From an uncultured Campylobacter sp. (GTDB taxonomy: Bacteria; Campylobacterota; Campylobacteria; Campylobacterales; Campylobacteraceae): 5,651 nt of DNA. A program made the position numbers and the translations under genes. Below the pieces are notes generated by a model, which saw nothing but the letters and a program-made list of their open reading frames with translations, searched no databases and was not told where the DNA came from. Positions 4,495 through 5,651 of the stretch are shown here, one piece after another. How positions within the stretch are numbered: the first letter of the stretch is position 1; every line of letters begins with the position of its first letter. The stretch is taken from the NCBI RefSeq assembly GCF_938045405.1, contig NZ_CALIMW010000037.1, forward strand, positions 1-5,651. The letters are read 5' to 3'.

Positions 4495-5651
4495 TTGGTA
4501 AAGTATTTATTATTCAAATATCTCAGATTCGATCGCTCTCAGCCCTTCATTACGCTTTCGGCGCTGCTTGCGTTCTTGGGCGTGGGCGTGGGACTTACGG
4601 TGCTGATCGTCGCGATGGCGATAATGAACGGCTTTGATAAAGAATTCGAGCGCAAGCTCTTTACGATGAACTACCCGATCACGATCCACAGCCATTTTCG
4701 CGGCGGTATTTCAAAAGACGACGTGGAGGGACTGCGGGCGGACTTTCCCGATCTGATCTTTAGTCCTTACATTAGCTCGCAAGTCATCGCCAAAAGCGGC
4801 GAGAAGCTCGAGGGCGGGCTGATTTTCGGCGTAAATTTAAACGATGAAAAGAGGATTAACTCGGTCGTCGCGGCAGGCGCCAAAGACGCCAATCTAACGG
4901 ATTACGGCATCATGATAGGGCGCGGGATCAAGGACGAATTTATGCTGGATGATGGCAGTAAGATCACGATGATCTTTACGAAGAGCGATCCGGGCGGCTT
5001 TGCGCTGATCCCTAAGATGAAGCGCTTTGACGTGCGCGCGGATTTTAGCTCCGGGCTGATCGCCTACGACAAGGCGTATTCCTACGCGGACGCGAGCGAT
5101 CTAGCCAAAATTTTAGGCTACGACGAGGGGACATTCGACGGCGTGCATGTTTTTTCAAACGATCCGTTTAAGGATCTGGAGCGCATTAAAAAAAGCCTTC
5201 CAGGCGGCGCTAGCGCCGTGGGCTGGTGGCAGCAAAACGGCAATTTTTTCAGCGCCCTTGCGCTTGAAAAGCGCGCGCTTTTCATCGTGCTGATGCTAAT
5301 AATCCTAGTCGCAAGCCTAAATATCGTAAGTTCGCTTCTGATGACCGTGATGAACCGCCGCCAAGAGATCGCGCTTTTACTTAGCCTGGGTGCCAGCAAA
5401 AAGGAGGTTAAGCGAACCTTTTTTGCGCTCGGAGCCACGATCGGCGGCGGCGGCATCATATTCGGGCTTATTTTGGGCTTATTCGGCGTGTGGCTGCTCG
5501 GAAGCTTCGACATCGTAAATCTGCCCGCCGATGTTTACGGAAGCTCGAAGCTGCCGATGGAGCTCTCGCTAGGCGATTTGGCGATGATTTTAATCGGCGC
5601 GGTGCTTATCGTGGCGCTTTCGTCGTGGTACCCGGCCAAAAAAGCCACGCA
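4495..5651 (+). CDS. LolC/LolE-type lipoprotein-releasing ABC permease, 3' end beyond window (partial)
   Basis: Inner-membrane permease of the MacB/FtsX superfamily. With a LolD ATPase it would extract mature lipoproteins from the inner membrane and hand them to LolA. The 385 visible residues show the usual plan: TM1 near 19-44 (ITLSALLAFLGVGVGLTVL) with MNGFDKEFE after it, a periplasmic domain at about 50-258, TM2 near 260-284, the cytoplasmic NRRQEIALLLSLGASKKEV segment (287-305) that contacts the ATPase in this family, TM3 near 309-335 and TM4 near 360-380. The ending WYPAKKAT is the usual approach to the C-terminus, so probably only 15-20 residues are missing. The TTG start is chosen because AAGGA lies 7 bases upstream and VKYLLFKYLRFD matches the family start; no ATG is available there. 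An in-frame GTG at 4471 would add 8 residues. Campylobacterota may use one such permease as a homodimer (LolF-like), so lolC versus lolE cannot be assigned. lolA and secA nearby support the role. Confidence 0.9.
   Translation, partial: MVKYLLFKYLRFDRSQPFITLSALLAFLGVGVGLTVLIVAMAIMNGFDKEFERKLFTMNYPITIHSHFRGGISKDDVEGLRADFPDLIFSPYISSQVIAKSGEKLEGGLIFGVNLNDEKRINSVVAAGAKDANLTDYGIMIGRGIKDEFMLDDGSKITMIFTKSDPGGFALIPKMKRFDVRADFSSGLIAYDKAYSYADASDLAKILGYDEGTFDGVHVFSNDPFKDLERIKKSLPGGASAVGWWQQNGNFFSALALEKRALFIVLMLIILVASLNIVSSLLMTVMNRRQEIALLLSLGASKKEVKRTFFALGATIGGGGIIFGLILGLFGVWLLGSFDIVNLPADVYGSSKLPMELSLGDLAMILIGAVLIVALSSWYPAKKAT

Noticed and set aside
5118..5513. 131-codon minus-strand open frame opposite the permease
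   Set aside because: The plus frame is a clear LolC/E-type permease; the reverse frame is Ser/Pro-rich antisense translation.

Overview
The window looks like chromosomal housekeeping DNA from a Campylobacter species (Campylobacterota). SecA keeps epsilon-type wording throughout, such as the MFKKVIHGIFGTKNDR start, the NMRHFDVQLIGG stretch and a C-terminal CPCGSGKKYKDCHG zinc motif. The order lolA (divergent) - secA - LolC/E-type permease is, from memory, the one seen in Campylobacter jejuni. The coding DNA is far richer in G+C than C. jejuni (many gcg, cgc and ggc codons). Intergenic DNA carries many copies of an AT-only word around AAATTTTAAAATTT. Together these suggest one of the higher-GC, often oral, species (the gracilis/showae/rectus/curvus kind). 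The species assignment is inference.

Layout. Positions 1-463 (minus strand) hold the 5' part of a low-molecular-weight protein tyrosine phosphatase gene with a GTG start, cut by the window edge just as its catalytic Asp appears. Positions 470-982 (minus) hold lolA, six bases upstream of the phosphatase and presumably co-transcribed with it. Positions 983-1102 are a compact divergent promoter region with back-to-back -10 boxes and a 12-base palindrome almost midway between them. Positions 1103-3721 (plus) hold secA (872 aa). Positions 3722-4494 are a 773-base stretch with no convincing gene, full of direct and inverted repeats. It ends in a 46-base, nearly perfect palindrome that stops just before the ribosome binding site of the next gene. 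From 4495 to the window end (plus) is a LolC/LolE-type ABC permease with a TTG start, lacking only its last residues.

How the genes fit together. SecA drives export of precursor proteins across the inner membrane, including prolipoproteins and LolA itself. The permease, with an ATPase LolD not in this window, would release mature lipoproteins from the inner membrane. LolA would carry them across the periplasm. The window is therefore largely a lipoprotein-export neighbourhood, with a phosphatase of unknown target attached to lolA.

I found no new defence, mobile or enzymatic system. The parts that standard annotation would not explain are the long palindrome before the permease gene, the repeat-packed 773-base gap, and an extra segment of about 30 residues in the phosphatase whose DNA resembles the intergenic repeats. 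Two starts need care. The permease and phosphatase use TTG and GTG starts and are easily missed, and the longest secA frame begins 14 codons too early.
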